Assembly (NCBI GenBank): GCA_963669155.1
Contig: OZ022588.1
Span: 3,189,728 to 3,253,727 of the forward strand
DNA: 64,000 nt
DNA from: Arbacia lixula
Taxonomy: Eukaryota > Echinodermata > Echinoidea > Arbacioida > Arbaciidae
Direction: 5' to 3'
In this document: in pieces, positions 45,712 to 54,598 of the stretch
Layout: each line of letters opens with the position of its first letter
Position numbering within the stretch: position 1 is the stretch's first letter
Notes under the pieces: model-generated
What the model was told of the DNA's origin: nothing
The model's input: the letters and a program-made list of their open reading frames with translations, nothing else
Database searches by the model: none
Position numbers and translations under genes: made by a program

Positions 45712-47988
45712 CGGGGGGGGGTAGGGATACTTGAGGGCTCTTTTGAAAAAGATCTAGGCGAAACACATGGCCGTCACCAGGGAGAGTGCGGAGGGTGAGA
45801 ACGCACCACCCTCCAGACCACAATTTTTTTAAAAAATTTTTAGAAGGGAACTTTTTTTTTTTTTTGGGGGGGGGGGGGACGTCGCCGAGGGGGGGGGGGG
45901 GGGGGGCTATAGGTCTTTTAGATGGGCGAGCACTGCCTCACATCAGAATTGGTAATGTTTGTGTCTTTTCCCCCCAAACGCACCCCCCTTGAAAAAAGCT
46001 GGTGACGGCACTGTATAGGGTGACCATGCTGCCTGACCAGACTCTAAGATGGGTCTGACAAGACCCTTAAACAAAAACAACATCGTAGCAGCATCACGAT
46101 TCACAAACGTCCTTCTTACGCTACCTAAAACCAGGGACGTGATATGGAAGGATATGAATCAACTTTCTTTCTTTGAACCCATGTGCCAAGCCGCTGAAAA
46201 GTTATGGTGTTCTCAACAGGTGCTGTTCAGGTGTTTGAACAATTATGAACATGATTGTGTGGCAACGGCTTCTCAGAGAGAACAAAAGAAATGTACAGTC
46301 TCATTTCGCTTGTCCCGTTCTGTTAATGGAATTAATACTTCCATGAGCACAACAGGTATCAGCAAACACAGATAAACAAGTTTTTCAAGTAAAAATATCT
46401 CTGCTTCACGCAAACACACACAAACGCCGTTAATGATAATACACAGCTTAATATATCATCTTTAGAGTGGTTGAATCCCCCAAATGCACAAGATGTCGGA
46501 AAGTGAAGAAATTGGTCAATTTTGTAAGCAATACAAATAGCTTATATGTCCGTTTTTTAATGATTCCTCAATACTTTTCGAAACAAAAGCAGAGTATTAA
46601 GATCCGTCATTATCTGCCGTTAACTTCCTTATAGTTTGCAAACGAATTTGTCAAAAACAAAACGTCTACAGACAAATGGGAAATTAAAGAAATTTCTTTT
46701 CAAGTTGACATCAGCTAAATGTCGGCTCGGCACATGGAACATCAAAGCATTGTCATGATTATGGAATTCTTTTGACATTCATGAGCACGCTTTAGAACCC
46801 ATACAGATGTGTGAATGTACTATTATGCTCGAGTTTCTACTCCTTCCTAACACCTCCCTGCTAAAACTCTGTTAGCTTTCAAGCTTGCTTGGGAGACTTG
46901 ATTTTTTAAAGACAGTTTTGAGTCTACTGAAATTCCTGGATATTTTTCAACAGGGCCGTCGCCAGGGGGGGTGCGGTGGGTGCGAACGCACCCCCCTTCA
47001 GAACCAAAAAAAAACAAAATTAAATTTAAAAAAAAAAAATTTAAAAAAAAAAAAAAAAAAACCGGAGGGGGGTAGGGATACTTAAGGGCTCTTTTGAAAA
47101 AGATCTAGGCGAAATACATGGCCGTCACCAGGGAGAGTGCGGAGGGTGAGAACGCACCACCCTCCAGACCACAATTTTTTAATTTTTTTTTTTTTTTGAA
47201 GATGCGTGCCGACTCAATCAAGTTGTTATCGAGAGTGAGGAACAAAGACTGGAGAGCGCTGGTGGCCAGTGCGAATCAGCGTGATGGTGAACAAAGAACG
47301 GTGTTGTTCACGTGGTATCGATGCGCGGTTGGTTGAACAACATGAATGGATGGTTTGTAATGGAAAAAGGACTAGGGGCAAAATACATGGATGGCAAATC
47401 TGAGAGAGCTAGTAGTTAACGAACAAAGAAAGAGTGGCTGTATAGAGTCACTACACAGGTATTGAGGTAAGCTAGCTTTTGTCGTTTTTAAGCACCATTT
47501 AAAAAAGTTAGATTCTAGGCTTGGTAAGCCTACCAAAAGTAACCCGACTCAGGACACACACACCACGCACTACAAAATATATAGATATGAATGAACTTGA
47601 AGTTGAACTAAAATCGGTAAGGCTGACTAGGCAACCCTACCAAACAAAAAAATGCTGTGACTAGAACAAAAAAACGTGGCTCGATCACCTAGCCGCTGCG
47701 AGCACCTTCCTCTCACGCATCGGGGAGCGCATTCAACAGTACAATGCCTAACGCGAGGCCTTCTTAGCTCACAACAAACCAGCAAAATCTACCCCCAAAT
47801 CAAACAATTAACTCCCTACAAATACAGCGAACACTTTAACTGCTCGCAGCGCCAATGAAGCGGTTCGTCTATAGATCTATTGTATTGGTGCTACGAAACG
47901 CTTGAGCGGACCGAGAGACTAAGCACAGAGGAGCACAAAATGAGCTTTTCTTACCTTGTTTCGGTGCAGTATCTTGTTCTGGTCTCAT
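27745..47988 (-). CDS. GPCPD1: GPCPD1/GDE5-like glycerophosphocholine phosphodiesterase (17 exons, ~617 aa)
   Basis: Cytosolic enzyme that hydrolyses glycerophosphocholine to choline and glycerol-3-phosphate. The order matches vertebrate GPCPD1: CBM20 starch-binding domain (about residues 14-115; MPLVTLQVSYE, CVTGSIPALGAW, CYRYAVC, VVHKWE), a middle region, then the GDPD barrel from about 312. GDPD motifs are IGHRGMG (H315, R316), PENTILSLKEAADHG (E341-T343), ADFVEFDVHVTKDGYPVLYHD (E359, D361, H374), FDIEVKYP (E445, K447), RRIFFSAFNPDVC, LMSWGERT and GLDGVIHDR. All 16 junctions are GT-AG and phase-compatible. Vertebrate GPCPD1 is somewhat longer (about 670 aa). The last exon is the weak point: by phase it gives a 22-residue tail ending at 27745, whereas a different frame of the same exon (ending at 27696) looks more like the vertebrate C-terminus. 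Introns are loaded with transposons and hairpins. Confidence 0.92.
27860..28170. repeat. (CT)n-rich tract
   Basis: More than 300 bp of CT repeats with a short CA run, at the distal edge of the GPCPD1 exon-16 array. Confidence 0.9.
28190..28705 (-). repeat. Five-copy array of GPCPD1 exon-16 end plus splice donor
   Basis: The true end is GTCATTCATGACAG|GTGTGT at 28664. Copies at about 28542, 28410, 28302 and 28195 retain GGCTGGATGG and ATTCATGACA. Three keep ACAG|GT; the outermost reads ACAAGT. Confidence 0.85.
28664..28824 (-). CDS. GPCPD1: GPCPD1-like exon 16
   Basis: Contains GLCGHCEDFLSDPALVKACH, LALMSWGERTVDP and ARSGLDGVIHDR, the last barrel strands. The donor is GACAG|GTGTGT. Its last ~35 nt are repeated four more times downstream, at 28190-28580. 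Confidence 0.93.
30017..30152 (-). CDS. GPCPD1: GPCPD1-like exon 15
   Basis: Encodes IRLKQPRYPVMLCNFGPTDL and on to GANQLL, matching KQNKYPILFLTQG. The donor is CTCCTG|GTTAGT. Confidence 0.92.
30300..30769. mobile_element. Family A copy 5 in GPCPD1 intron 14
   Basis: Left end missing. The core GCACGTGACGTCACAAA and the right end GTGGACTATCCCTTTAA are present. Confidence 0.65.
30817..30950 (-). CDS. GPCPD1: GPCPD1-like exon 14
   Basis: Contains VSGVEYAGTPMDMNQSLDAI and HGGKRRIFFSAFNPDVCA, matching the RRIVFSSFDADIC block. Confidence 0.93.
32171..32233 (-). CDS. GPCPD1: GPCPD1-like exon 13
   Basis: Encodes ALEAVPVTCGFDIEVKYPMS then T. FDIEVKYP is the conserved E-x-K metal/phosphate motif. 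Confidence 0.92.
33046..33108 (-). CDS. GPCPD1: GPCPD1-like exon 12
   Basis: Encodes FACETVASSNEEGLAFGKLQ then T, corresponding to the segment before SLKMVLESLPEDVGF. Phase 0 on both sides. Confidence 0.85.
33976..34505. repeat. 88-bp tandem array next to GPCPD1 exon 11
   Basis: About six units with period ~88 (for example TGGGATTTGTGCGCACTCTG at 34047 and 34135). Each contains GAGTTAACTCCTTC, GACAAATGCTAGCTGCTCTA and GTGACCGAGGCACAGAAAGA. The unit is a version of a motif dispersed elsewhere in the window. Confidence 0.85.
34515..34592 (-). CDS. GPCPD1: GPCPD1-like exon 11
   Basis: Encodes KLGGAMEQVAKIAIKDLTLA then QLHVIR, matching the VKELTFDQLQLLKL helix. An 88-bp tandem array ends just outside its donor. 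Confidence 0.9.
35228..35648. mobile_element. MITE with CAGGGTTCCCACAG-type ends (GPCPD1 intron 10)
   Basis: The right end, inverted, reads AACAGGGTTCCCACAGTCAT; the left reads GCAGGGATCCCACAG. Repeated CATGACTTTTCCATGAC inside. A relative with GGGTTCCCACCCCATC and CCCTGATTTTCCCTGATTTT lies at 25713-26030. Confidence 0.55.
35790..35882 (-). CDS. GPCPD1: GPCPD1-like exon 10 (catalytic core)
   Basis: Encodes GADFVEFDVHVTKDGYPVLY followed by HDFDFSLCVKE. It carries the metal-binding E and D and the second catalytic histidine. Confidence 0.94.
36498..36567 (-). CDS. GPCPD1: GPCPD1-like exon 9
   Basis: Encodes PSEEKLVSVPENTILSLKEA then ADH; ENT is a conserved GDPD motif. The acceptor is tatttgcag and the donor TCAT|GTGAGT. 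Confidence 0.92.
36867..37017 (-). CDS. GPCPD1: GPCPD1-like exon 8 (start of GDPD)
   Basis: Contains VSYAVIESLDDPDVHSF, then THWKRRAETLNIGHRGMGRS. HRGMG is the first catalytic motif of the GDPD domain. The donor is AAAAT|GTAAAT. Confidence 0.92.
37276..37633 (-). mobile_element. Tc1-like transposon relic with inverted 3' ends
   Basis: The right edge (minus strand) begins TACAGTACAGGCCAAAAGTT, a classic Tc1 terminal repeat. Further in, YFKTLVARMLRICKAVIRAH then GG matches the C-terminal RCxAVIxAxGG block of Tc1 transposases. The left edge carries an inverted copy of the same ~100-bp end, so the element is a fold-back made from two 3' ends. TA flanks both sides. Located in GPCPD1 intron 7. Confidence 0.75.
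37665..37851 (-). CDS. GPCPD1: GPCPD1-like exon 7
   Basis: Begins KFIIQVVSSRCQ and continues CPIYFFSKDGSSLGSVPG. The acceptor is tcactctcag and the donor CCCAG|GTGAGC. Confidence 0.86.
38105..38240 (-). pseudogene. Short LINE C-terminal fragment
   Basis: The minus strand reads GPQLWNSLSSELQSSVTIYT then FKRRLKRR, the usual end of jockey/CR1-type LINE proteins (LWNSLP...SFKxxLK). Frames shift on both sides. A longer coding-like stretch continues to about 38550. Confidence 0.6.
38890..39231. repeat. 181-bp tandem duplication
   Basis: GGCGATCTCTTTGTATTACA at 38890 recurs at 39071. The copies differ at few positions through ATATCAATAGAAAGGTCA. Confidence 0.85.
39700..39816 (-). CDS. GPCPD1: GPCPD1-like exon 6
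   Basis: Phase 0 on both sides. Encodes NLEEADLHPRLQAEGG, then MRPGSDVITFTTQGL. Inter-domain linker with little conservation. Confidence 0.82.
40804..40982 (-). CDS. GPCPD1: GPCPD1-like exon 5
   Basis: Encodes GGQSKVQRGWLVNTREIRLM and on to GKIPVLVN. It corresponds to the DSGWLTCQTEIRLRL region of the vertebrate protein. The acceptor is catgatgcag and the donor CAAT|GTAAGC. Confidence 0.88.
41350..41391 (-). CDS. GPCPD1: GPCPD1-like exon 4 (micro-exon)
   Basis: A 42-nt exon encoding DQPFSTETETFGNY. It is flanked by tctgctcag and TATG|GTAAGT, phase 1 in and out. Confidence 0.8.
41592..42689. repeat. Nested inverted repeat in GPCPD1 intron 3
   Basis: Outer arms of about 100 bp (41592-41695 and 42586-42689, CCTTGAACTAAACCTGTAC and its complement) enclose a second fold-back element (41883-42555, TTAAAGGGTCCCTGCAATC to GGGGACCTTTAA). 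The arms of the inner element meet at a GGCAGGTGGGGG centre. A half copy of the inner element is at 49869-50160, and a family B right half abuts at 42688. Confidence 0.75.
43005..43421. mobile_element. MITE with GGTGTATAAGACGCA-type ends in GPCPD1 intron 3
   Basis: Left TTACCGTATTTTTCGGTGTA, right (inverted) TTACCATAAATTTCGGCGTA. GTGCGTCTTACACGCC is repeated inside. No coding content. Confidence 0.6.
43733..43869 (-). CDS. GPCPD1: GPCPD1-like exon 3 (CBM20)
   Basis: Begins SWSYPFDAPADCTVCYRYAV and contains QLVVHKWEAGLSPR, matching the YRYF...VIVHKWE block of vertebrate GPCPD1. The acceptor is ctgacttag and the donor CTCAG|GTCTGT. Confidence 0.88.
44183..44324 (-). CDS. GPCPD1: GPCPD1-like exon 2 (CBM20)
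   Basis: Contains MPLVTLQVSYETASDDE and VVCVTGSIPALGAWA, the N-terminal strands of a CBM20 fold. The donor is TTCAAG|GTTAGT, leaving in phase 2. Confidence 0.88.
44500..44569. repeat. 70-bp hairpin
   Basis: CCTTTTATAGTGAGAGTTAC pairs with the right arm GTAACTCTCACTATAAAAGG. The centre is GGTCCGGACC. Confidence 0.75.
45040..46068 (-). mobile_element. CR1/jockey-like LINE 3' fragment, split by a DNA transposon
   Basis: Minus-strand fragments at 46068-46015 (KGLVRPILESGQAAWSPY) and 45601-45200 (IGEPRKLESVQRRATKIIPG, HRRRRGDMIDVFKYLTGVYN, FSNRVVDLWNSLPDCVV) form one reverse-transcriptase C-terminus. They are interrupted by an insertion at 45598-46016. The 3' end runs into a short AAAGT tandem tail near 45040-45062, typical of such LINEs. 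It lies in GPCPD1 intron 1, same orientation as the gene. Confidence 0.82.
45598..46016. mobile_element. DNA transposon K1 inserted in a LINE
   Basis: Ends are GCATGGCTGTCGCCAGG and, inverted, CAGTGCCGTCACCAGC. The LINE reading frame resumes across it with TATA on both sides (4-bp target duplication). The interior is poly-A/poly-T/poly-G rich and holds a second internal copy of the GCCGTCACCAGGG end at 45768. Confidence 0.7.
46952..47190. mobile_element. Second copy (K2) of the GCCGTCGCCAGG element
   Basis: Repeats the K1 order: GCCGTCGCCAGGGGG, GGTGCGAACGCACCCCC, an A-rich stretch, GGGTAGGGATACTT, then GCCGTCACCAGGGAGAGTGC at 47119. About 1 kb from K1. Confidence 0.65.
47955..47988 (-). CDS. 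GPCPD1: GPCPD1-like exon 1 (coding part)
   Basis: ATG at 47988 encodes MRPEQDTAPKQ plus one base, then AACAAG|GTAAGA. Phase 1 fits the acceptor at 44325. The alternative is a start at the internal Met in exon 2 (44319), leaving this exon as 5' UTR of another product. Confidence 0.65.
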
Positions 47989-49034
47989 AGTCGGTCTGCC
48001 TTCTTCAGTCCGGAGCATAAGCTAGCTAGTAGGGCTTATATATCCAGTAACGTATCGAGATCTAAGTTATGGGGTGTAAGTTACAAAGTCTTAGTCTTAC
48101 GTTAGATATAGAGTATCAGCAGTTGTCGTTGACTAACTGTCTATCCGTGTCTTTCTGAGCTGAGTGAATACGTGTATAAAGATCAAAGATGTTAGAGCGC
48201 CGCGTAGCGTGCATGCTGATCGACCGTGCACGTAGACGGTAGCATGCATAGACGACTTTTTCCACCGAATGTAGCCTAGCTTACAGGCTGTTGGGCATTT
48301 TCAATTAATTGCAATATTCTGTAAATGGGTCTGGCTGCAGTAGACTAATCATTTTCAATTCCTTCTCCGGCTCGAAGGAGAATAGAGGAGAATAAAATAG
48401 TGACTGATCGTGTAAGTACAAGTTTGAATTTAAGTTTGAATTAATAATGTCCAAACGCCTTGAAGCCAGGCAATACATGGCACAGCTGTTCTTCTGCTGT
48501 CATCGCGAATAAAAATTCACGATCCTTGGTTTGTTAGATTTCAACTTACACGTATTTTGAGATGATTGATCTTTCAAATGATCCTGAAATGTAACAAGAA
48601 ATGGAACATATTATGACATTAGAGCAGTTCTGCAATCTTCACCACTTCACCCTCAACATCCCACATAGGACATTAAATCAACTGAACATTCTTCACCATA
48701 AAAATAAAGAAAAGGAATATAAACAGCTCATGTGTAACAATTTGAACATAAATTTTTAATTAGAATAATATCATAGTTTTCCCACTCTTGAGACTCTGCT
48801 TGCTACAGTGTAACAAATACATTAATTGATATGCAACAAGTTTCCTTCATTATCAGGCAGGGGGGGGGGGGGCTTTTATTATCCATACATTCATCCTCCT
48901 GATCAACTCTTTCAAGACCTCTTTATGTGCCATCGAGACATTTTTTAAGTAATGTGCATAAACCCATAGACCAGCCATTTGTCAGGTACCCTAAAGGTTA
49001 AGTATCCAAACAGCATTAGTCCTGCAACAAGACT

Positions 49035-49090
49035 TACACAGCAGCTCAAAGGAATTGGCATTGGTGCCAATTCCTTTGAGCTGTAGTGTA
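49035..49090. mobile_element. Minimal element J1 (only terminal repeats)
   Basis: 56 bp consisting of the same 26-bp end as J2 (CAGCTCAAAGGAATTGGCA) twice in inverted orientation around a 4-bp centre, flanked by TA. Confidence 0.75.
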
Positions 49091-49353
49091 CATAAGCTAA
49101 TGCTTATTAGAGTGAGACTGCTGATGTTACACATACTGATGCCAATGAGTAATATTTGTTAAGACACAAATGTTTTAGGTAACAATGCTTCCTTAGAGTC
49201 TTCCACCCTTCAAAATAATGCATTTTCATAATAATTTTCATAACAATTTCATAATAACATTTTGGAAAGGAATACTCATACTGTTTTATTTCACATACAT
49301 TTGTATCAGCATTGCATTGCATATTGTGAACAAAAGGGGAAATCTAACATTCA

Positions 49354-49726
49354 TTAAAGGGAGTATCCTGTACTGGAAAGACAAAAAGGCCTTCAAAAGG
49401 TAATCGTTAGCAATCTTCTTGCCAATGGTCTTAAATTCATGTATTGTCCATTTTAGAAACTTGCTGAAAGTTATTTGTCATAAAACTATCCACATTTGGA
49501 GTAATTAGTGATTTAATCACAAATCCTCAAATTGTTCGTGTCGAACATTTTGAGGATTTGTGATTAAATCACTAATTATTCCAAATGTGGATCATATGAG
49601 AGCAAATAACTTTCAGCAAGTTTCTAAAATGGACAATACATGAATTTTAGACCATTGGTAAGAAGATTGCTCACAATCACCTTTTGAAGGTCTTTTTGTC
49701 TGCCCAGTACAGTATACTCCCTTTAA
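49354..49726. mobile_element. Fold-back element family B, full copy
   Basis: 373-bp near-perfect hairpin. It starts TTAAAGGGAGTATCCTGTAC and ends GTATACTCCCTTTAA. The arms contain CAATCTTCTTGCCAATGGTC and its complement, and the centre is TTCGTGTCGAACA. Partial copies lie at 26118-26320 and 42688-42860. Confidence 0.8.
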
Positions 49727-49868
49727 CAGAGTTTGACAGAAGACCAAAGATAGAGGAATCAGAGATTCCTGCGATAGACAACATCTTTTATGTGACAGCT
49801 CTTACAGGTGATGAACATTTTTATTTTGGCGCTCTAGACAGAAATTAATTCCAATCAAGTCACCACAT

Positions 49869-50160
49869 CACCTGGCGGGTGTTGCGCATGGCAGGTAGAG
49901 GTAGTCATTGCAATGTTTAATTTGTGCATAAATTCTGCTTATTATCCTGCTAATATCTACCTTTGATGATGTCACAGGGGGAATCTAGAGTTGGAGGATA
50001 TTTTGGAGGTGGGGCTTATCAGTGCTGAGAAAAAATAAAGAAAAATTATTTTAAAATATAGGACACATATTTCCATTGAACAGTTAGTGATTTTGTTATG
50101 TATATATTATGTTGCATCAACAGAAATCAACATATATTTTGATGACAGGGGACCTTTAAA
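49869..50160. mobile_element. Half copy of the 42-kb inner fold-back element
   Basis: Matches 42290-42555: GTAGTCATTGCAATGT, GGAGGTGGGGCTTATCAGTG, then GGGGACCTTTAA. Confidence 0.7.
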
Positions 50161-50302
50161 CCTTAAAGAGACTGGTGGTCTTTATGGACATGTGTAAAAT
50201 GCAGGCAAACTGCTCTGAATCAATTTTTGTTAACTGATTCTTACAGAGAGTAGGTGTCTAAAGACAGGTTTTACTGTATAACTAGCATTTGAAAAAGGGA
50301 AG

Positions 50303-50798
50303 TTAAAGGGATAGTTCACCCTGAAGATAAGTTGGTTTCAATAAAAGCAGAAACATGGAAGAAACACATTAGTGAAGGTTTGACGAAAATCCATCAAAGG
50401 ATAGGAAAGTTATCATGTTTTGAAATACCAATTTTGTGATGTCACATGCAGGTGCTCTCCTATATGTTATGTGCAATATATTTCCATAAATTGCTCTTTT
50501 TCTGTTTTTGACATAGGATTGATTTGTTTTCACACAGGGACTTGTGTAAGTCTAACTTTCTAATGATGTATCCAATGCACAGGTAAAAGGATACATATTT
50601 GTTTTTAGAAAATGCACATTTTCAAAATACTCTCATTGTACAAAACATATGGGAGGGCACCTCGCATGTGACGTCACAAAAAACTTTCAAAGATCATTAC
50701 TTTCTTATCCTTTGACGGATTTTCATCAAACCTCCAGTAGTATGTTTCTTCCATGTGCCTGCTTTTATTGAAACTGACTTAATTTCAGGCTGAACTAT
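50303..50798. mobile_element. Family A copy 6
   Basis: TTAAAGGGATAGTTCACCCT start, two GTGAYGTCACA boxes. The right terminus (GCTGAACTATCC) is cut off exactly where a perfect palindrome begins. Confidence 0.72.
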
Positions 50799-51095
50799 CC
50801 ATCTGAGTTACGTTTTGGCTGTATTGTTTGCGTTGTAGCCTTCTTACTTATTTAGGACAAGAATATATTGTAGTACTTTCATGATCACTGTTCATGACTC
50901 AAATGAAAGTATGAGAATGGGAAACGATGTTCGCAAATCGATGAGCCTGAGGCTTTCCTGACTAAAGGTGATATCATTCTCATACTTTCATTTGAGTCAT
51001 GAACAGTGATCATGAAAGTACTACAATATATTCTTGTCCTAAATAAGTAAGAAGGCTACAACGCAAACAATACAGCCAAAACGTAACTCAGATGG
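50799..51095. repeat. Perfect palindrome, 120-bp arms, 57-bp loop
   Basis: Base-by-base comparison of 50799-50918 with the complement of 50976-51095 shows no mismatch. The loop is 50919-50975. No TTAA or TA ends were seen. Confidence 0.9.
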
Positions 51096-51822
51096 GAATC
51101 TCCTTTCATCAAATTTTACGTCATTTCTATAATATATGTGTACTTGTAATAGAGGAAGAATCACAGGCTTAGAAAACATCACAACTGTCTATCAAGATCG
51201 GTTACATAATACATATATCTGCCTAGTGCACTTGATATACTAAAAGCTTTCTTTCAAATATTAAGTGTACTCAAATATGAATTCTGATATTCTCTAAAAA
51301 CTGCTCATCCTCAGAAATTGGTATGTAGCTACAGGTTACATTCTATATTTTTGCTCAAACATATTTGTGAAAAAAAAAATCATCATCGTGGAAGCTCAGA
51401 GGAATCCTCTGCAGAGCTCACTTGACAAATAACGCAATAAACTCAAGGGCATGAAACATGACCCTTACAATACCCTTTTCACATCTTACATACACTACCA
51501 AAAAAGCATTTGGCACAAATGACCTTGATTAAATGAATCAATCAAAATGCTGGTACTGTGTGTAAAGTGAATGGCTTCACCCATTCCAGTATACACTGTA
51601 CATGTCGCTTGATTTAGTTGAACATTGGAACAATATGCTTAAAAACTGCAGTACCTGTACAGTATACTGTAGTGAATTTACAGTCTAAAAATGGGTACAT
51701 GAACAAGAAGCACATTGAAATATCAGTTTAAAACAGTGTGGTGTAGCCTTTTGTGGGTTTAAAATATAGAGTTGTGAAATACCACAGGGTATAAGCAACT
51801 AGTTTTAAGACCTTAAAGGGAT

Positions 51823-52274
51823 AGTCCACCCTAAAATTAAATTGGTTTAATCAAAGCACATGAATTTGAAGGAAACAGAAGTGAAGGTTTGATGAACATC
51901 TGTCAAAGGATAAGAAAGTTAAGATTGTTTATTTTAAGTACACTAATCTTTTTTGAAATTTTTTTCTGAAAAAGACTTTCAAAAAAGGATCTATGCGCCA
52001 TTTTACCAGTGCATTTGATACATCAATAGAAACACACTTTTACACACACACCCATATGAGCAAAAATCATTCCTTCATCAAAAATTTTTAAAAGAGCAAT
52101 TTATAGAATCATACTGCACACAACATATGGGAGAGCATGTGATGTCACAAAACAACAATTTTAAAAGATTGTAACTTTCTGATTCTTTGAAGGATTAATC
52201 TTCATCAATATGTTTCTTTCGTGTTTCTTCTTTTATTAAAAGCAATTCAATTTCAGGGTGGACTATCCCTTTAA
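51823..52274. mobile_element. Family A copy 7
   Basis: TTAAAGGGATAGTCCACCCT to GGTGGACTATCCCTTTAA, both ends intact and TTAA-flanked. Confidence 0.75.
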
Positions 52275-52408
52275 GTAGCCCTGCAGCATAATAAAGAGCG
52301 CTCACAAACAATGAGAAAGCCACTGTGAAAAAAAAAAACTCTTCAAAGGGTATAAAATGCATATTGTTTCATGACATCATGTTTGCCTCGTTATTGGTTG
52401 AAATGGCT

Positions 52409-53220
52409 TAACAGGGAAACCCTGTTAAAATGAGGGGGATGGGACCCACACTTTTTCCTCGTTATAGCCGATTGCTCGCTATACCAGCACAGAAATAAAT
52501 GTATCTATAGGACTACACAAACAATAAAATTTTTAGCGCTAGGACTGAAGTATTTAAATGGCTTTGCAAGCATTCTAAACTCAATTCATTAGCTAAAAAT
52601 GCACTAAAATATCTAACAGCACAGTTGAAAAATGTAAATAAATGACACATCCAACGCCTCCCTTTATCGACAAATGAAGCAGCGGGGAGGCCCAGTTACC
52701 CGGCCACGCCTGCTGTCATGACCGCATTTAAGCAATGAGTAATGCGGCCGCGATCGTACACGCGTGGTGTCCCATACATGTGTTAAGAGGCTCTTGCCAT
52801 GTGCGTGCGTGACTGTTGATGTTTTGGCGCAGGAGCATGCAGTACCTAGAGCAGTACCGCACGCGCGTAATGTGGACATATGCATGTGTGGTGTGCTGCG
52901 TGTGTGGATTCTTGCACGGTGTGTGTGATCAGCATTTAACAGGGCAAAGAAAATTGCTTGTGCTGTTGTTGCGTTACTCTCGCTGAGCGGCGTGCCTAAA
53001 GCGAGTGCTCGTAGTAACAGAGTCAATTTCCTTTCTTTTTCTTTATTCTTGGGCTGGGAATTTGCCTCGCTATAGCAGAAATTTTGCTATAGCCGATCTC
53101 GTTATATGAAAACAGAATACACGGAGGTCTATGGAAGAAAAATCGGGACCCAAAAAATGTCCTCGTAATAGCAGGGTTCTCGCTATACCCGTGCTCGTTA
53201 TAATGGGGTTTCCCTGTATA
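52409..53220. mobile_element. pogo/Tigger-like non-autonomous element (~810 bp)
   Basis: Ends are ACAGGGAAACCCTGTTAAAA and the complement of TACAGGGAAACCCCATTATA, the CAGNNAAACCYCGTTATAACGA type. Near-TA flanks. It contains a CpG-rich, CGCG-bearing centre and no transposase. Confidence 0.65.
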
Positions 53221-53482
53221 TATCAACATACATGTATGGAGGTCAAAATAAATAACACACAGTTTTAAAACACAATTCCATCAGCACTTTGAGCTTGCAG
53301 AGACCTAGAAAGATACTACCTGTACATAATCTCAAGTACTGTGCTTTCCCATACGTTGCTCACACAGAATTATCATGAAATCACATCCAACAACATATAT
53401 CGTACAGTCAGAAAAATAAGACTTCACTGAGAGAAGCAGCATGATTCAACTAGGGCAATTCGACTGCCACGCAGTCGATAAA

Positions 53483-54598
53483 TATGCCTCCGCCTCTTTG
53501 CTATTCTCAGAATATGTGTATGTTTGGTGGGCAATGTACCATTGCTCCAATGTGAAATGAAACATTCTGTTTTTTCAAGTTTAGCCAAGTTTGGCAATGT
53601 TCATTGACTTTTGACCACTTGGTTTGAATTGAATCATTAGTATTGGATTCAATGTGAAAAATATCTATTTGGGGGCAATTTTTAGCCAATTTTGGCAAAG
53701 TTCATTGACCTGTGATCCCTGACCTTTGAGAAATTTCACCAAAAATGTCATCATTCTAGTAGTGATCCATCTTTGCACCCTGTTTGGTTGGTACTGCTCC
53801 ATTGGATTTGGATATATTTTAAAAATTATCACTTTGGGGGCAATTTTTAGCTAATTTTTGGCAAAGTTCATTGACCTCTGACCCTCGAACTCTCAGGAGT
53901 TTTACCCAAACTTTCACCAGTCTACCTCCATGAAGTGATACATCTCTGTACCATGTCTGGTTAGAATTGCGCCATTGGATTTGGATTTGGATTCGGGTTT
54001 ATTGTGAAAAATATCAATTTTTGCAAAGTTCATTGACCTTTGACCTCTGACCTTCCAGCAATTTCACCAACAATGTCACCAGTCTACCCCCAAGTAGTGT
54101 CCATCGTTCCACTATGTTTGGTTGGAATTGCACCATTAGATTTGGATTTATTGTGAAAAATTTAAAGTTTGGGGCAATTTTTAGCCAATTTGGGCAAAGT
54201 TCATTGACCTTTGACCTCTGACCTTTCAGGAATTTTACCAAAAATTTCACCAGTCTATCCCCAAAGAGTGATCCATCTTTGTACTATGTTTAATGAGAAT
54301 TGCATCCTTGTTATTGGATTTATTGTGGAAAAGGTCATTTTGGGGCAATTTTTTACAAAGTTCATTGACCTTTGACCTTTGACCTAAATCAGATTTGACC
54401 CCAATTTTGCACACTTCATAAGTTTCATGCAATACATACATGTACCAAGTTTGAAGCAAATCTGCTGAACGGTTCTCAAGATATTGCCTAAACGGATTCG
54501 GGACGGACGGGACGGACGGACGGACGGACGGACGGACGGACGGACGGACGGACAACCCGAAAACATAATGCCTCCGGTAACTTCGTGGCGGAGGCATA
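53483..54598. mobile_element. 1.1-kb element with TATGCCTCCGCC ends, ~165-bp internal tandem repeats and a GGAC tract
   Basis: Left end TATGCCTCCGCC at 53483, right end GGCGGAGGCATA at 54598. Between them about six units begin AAAGTTCATTGACC (53598, 53698, 53864, 54026, 54198, 54357). A (GGAC)n run at 54503-54553 is followed by a terminal hairpin. Confidence 0.7.

Noticed and set aside
52664-53026. 120-codon minus-strand frame
   Set aside because: Inside the Tigger-like MITE, with no recognisable domain and no splice support.
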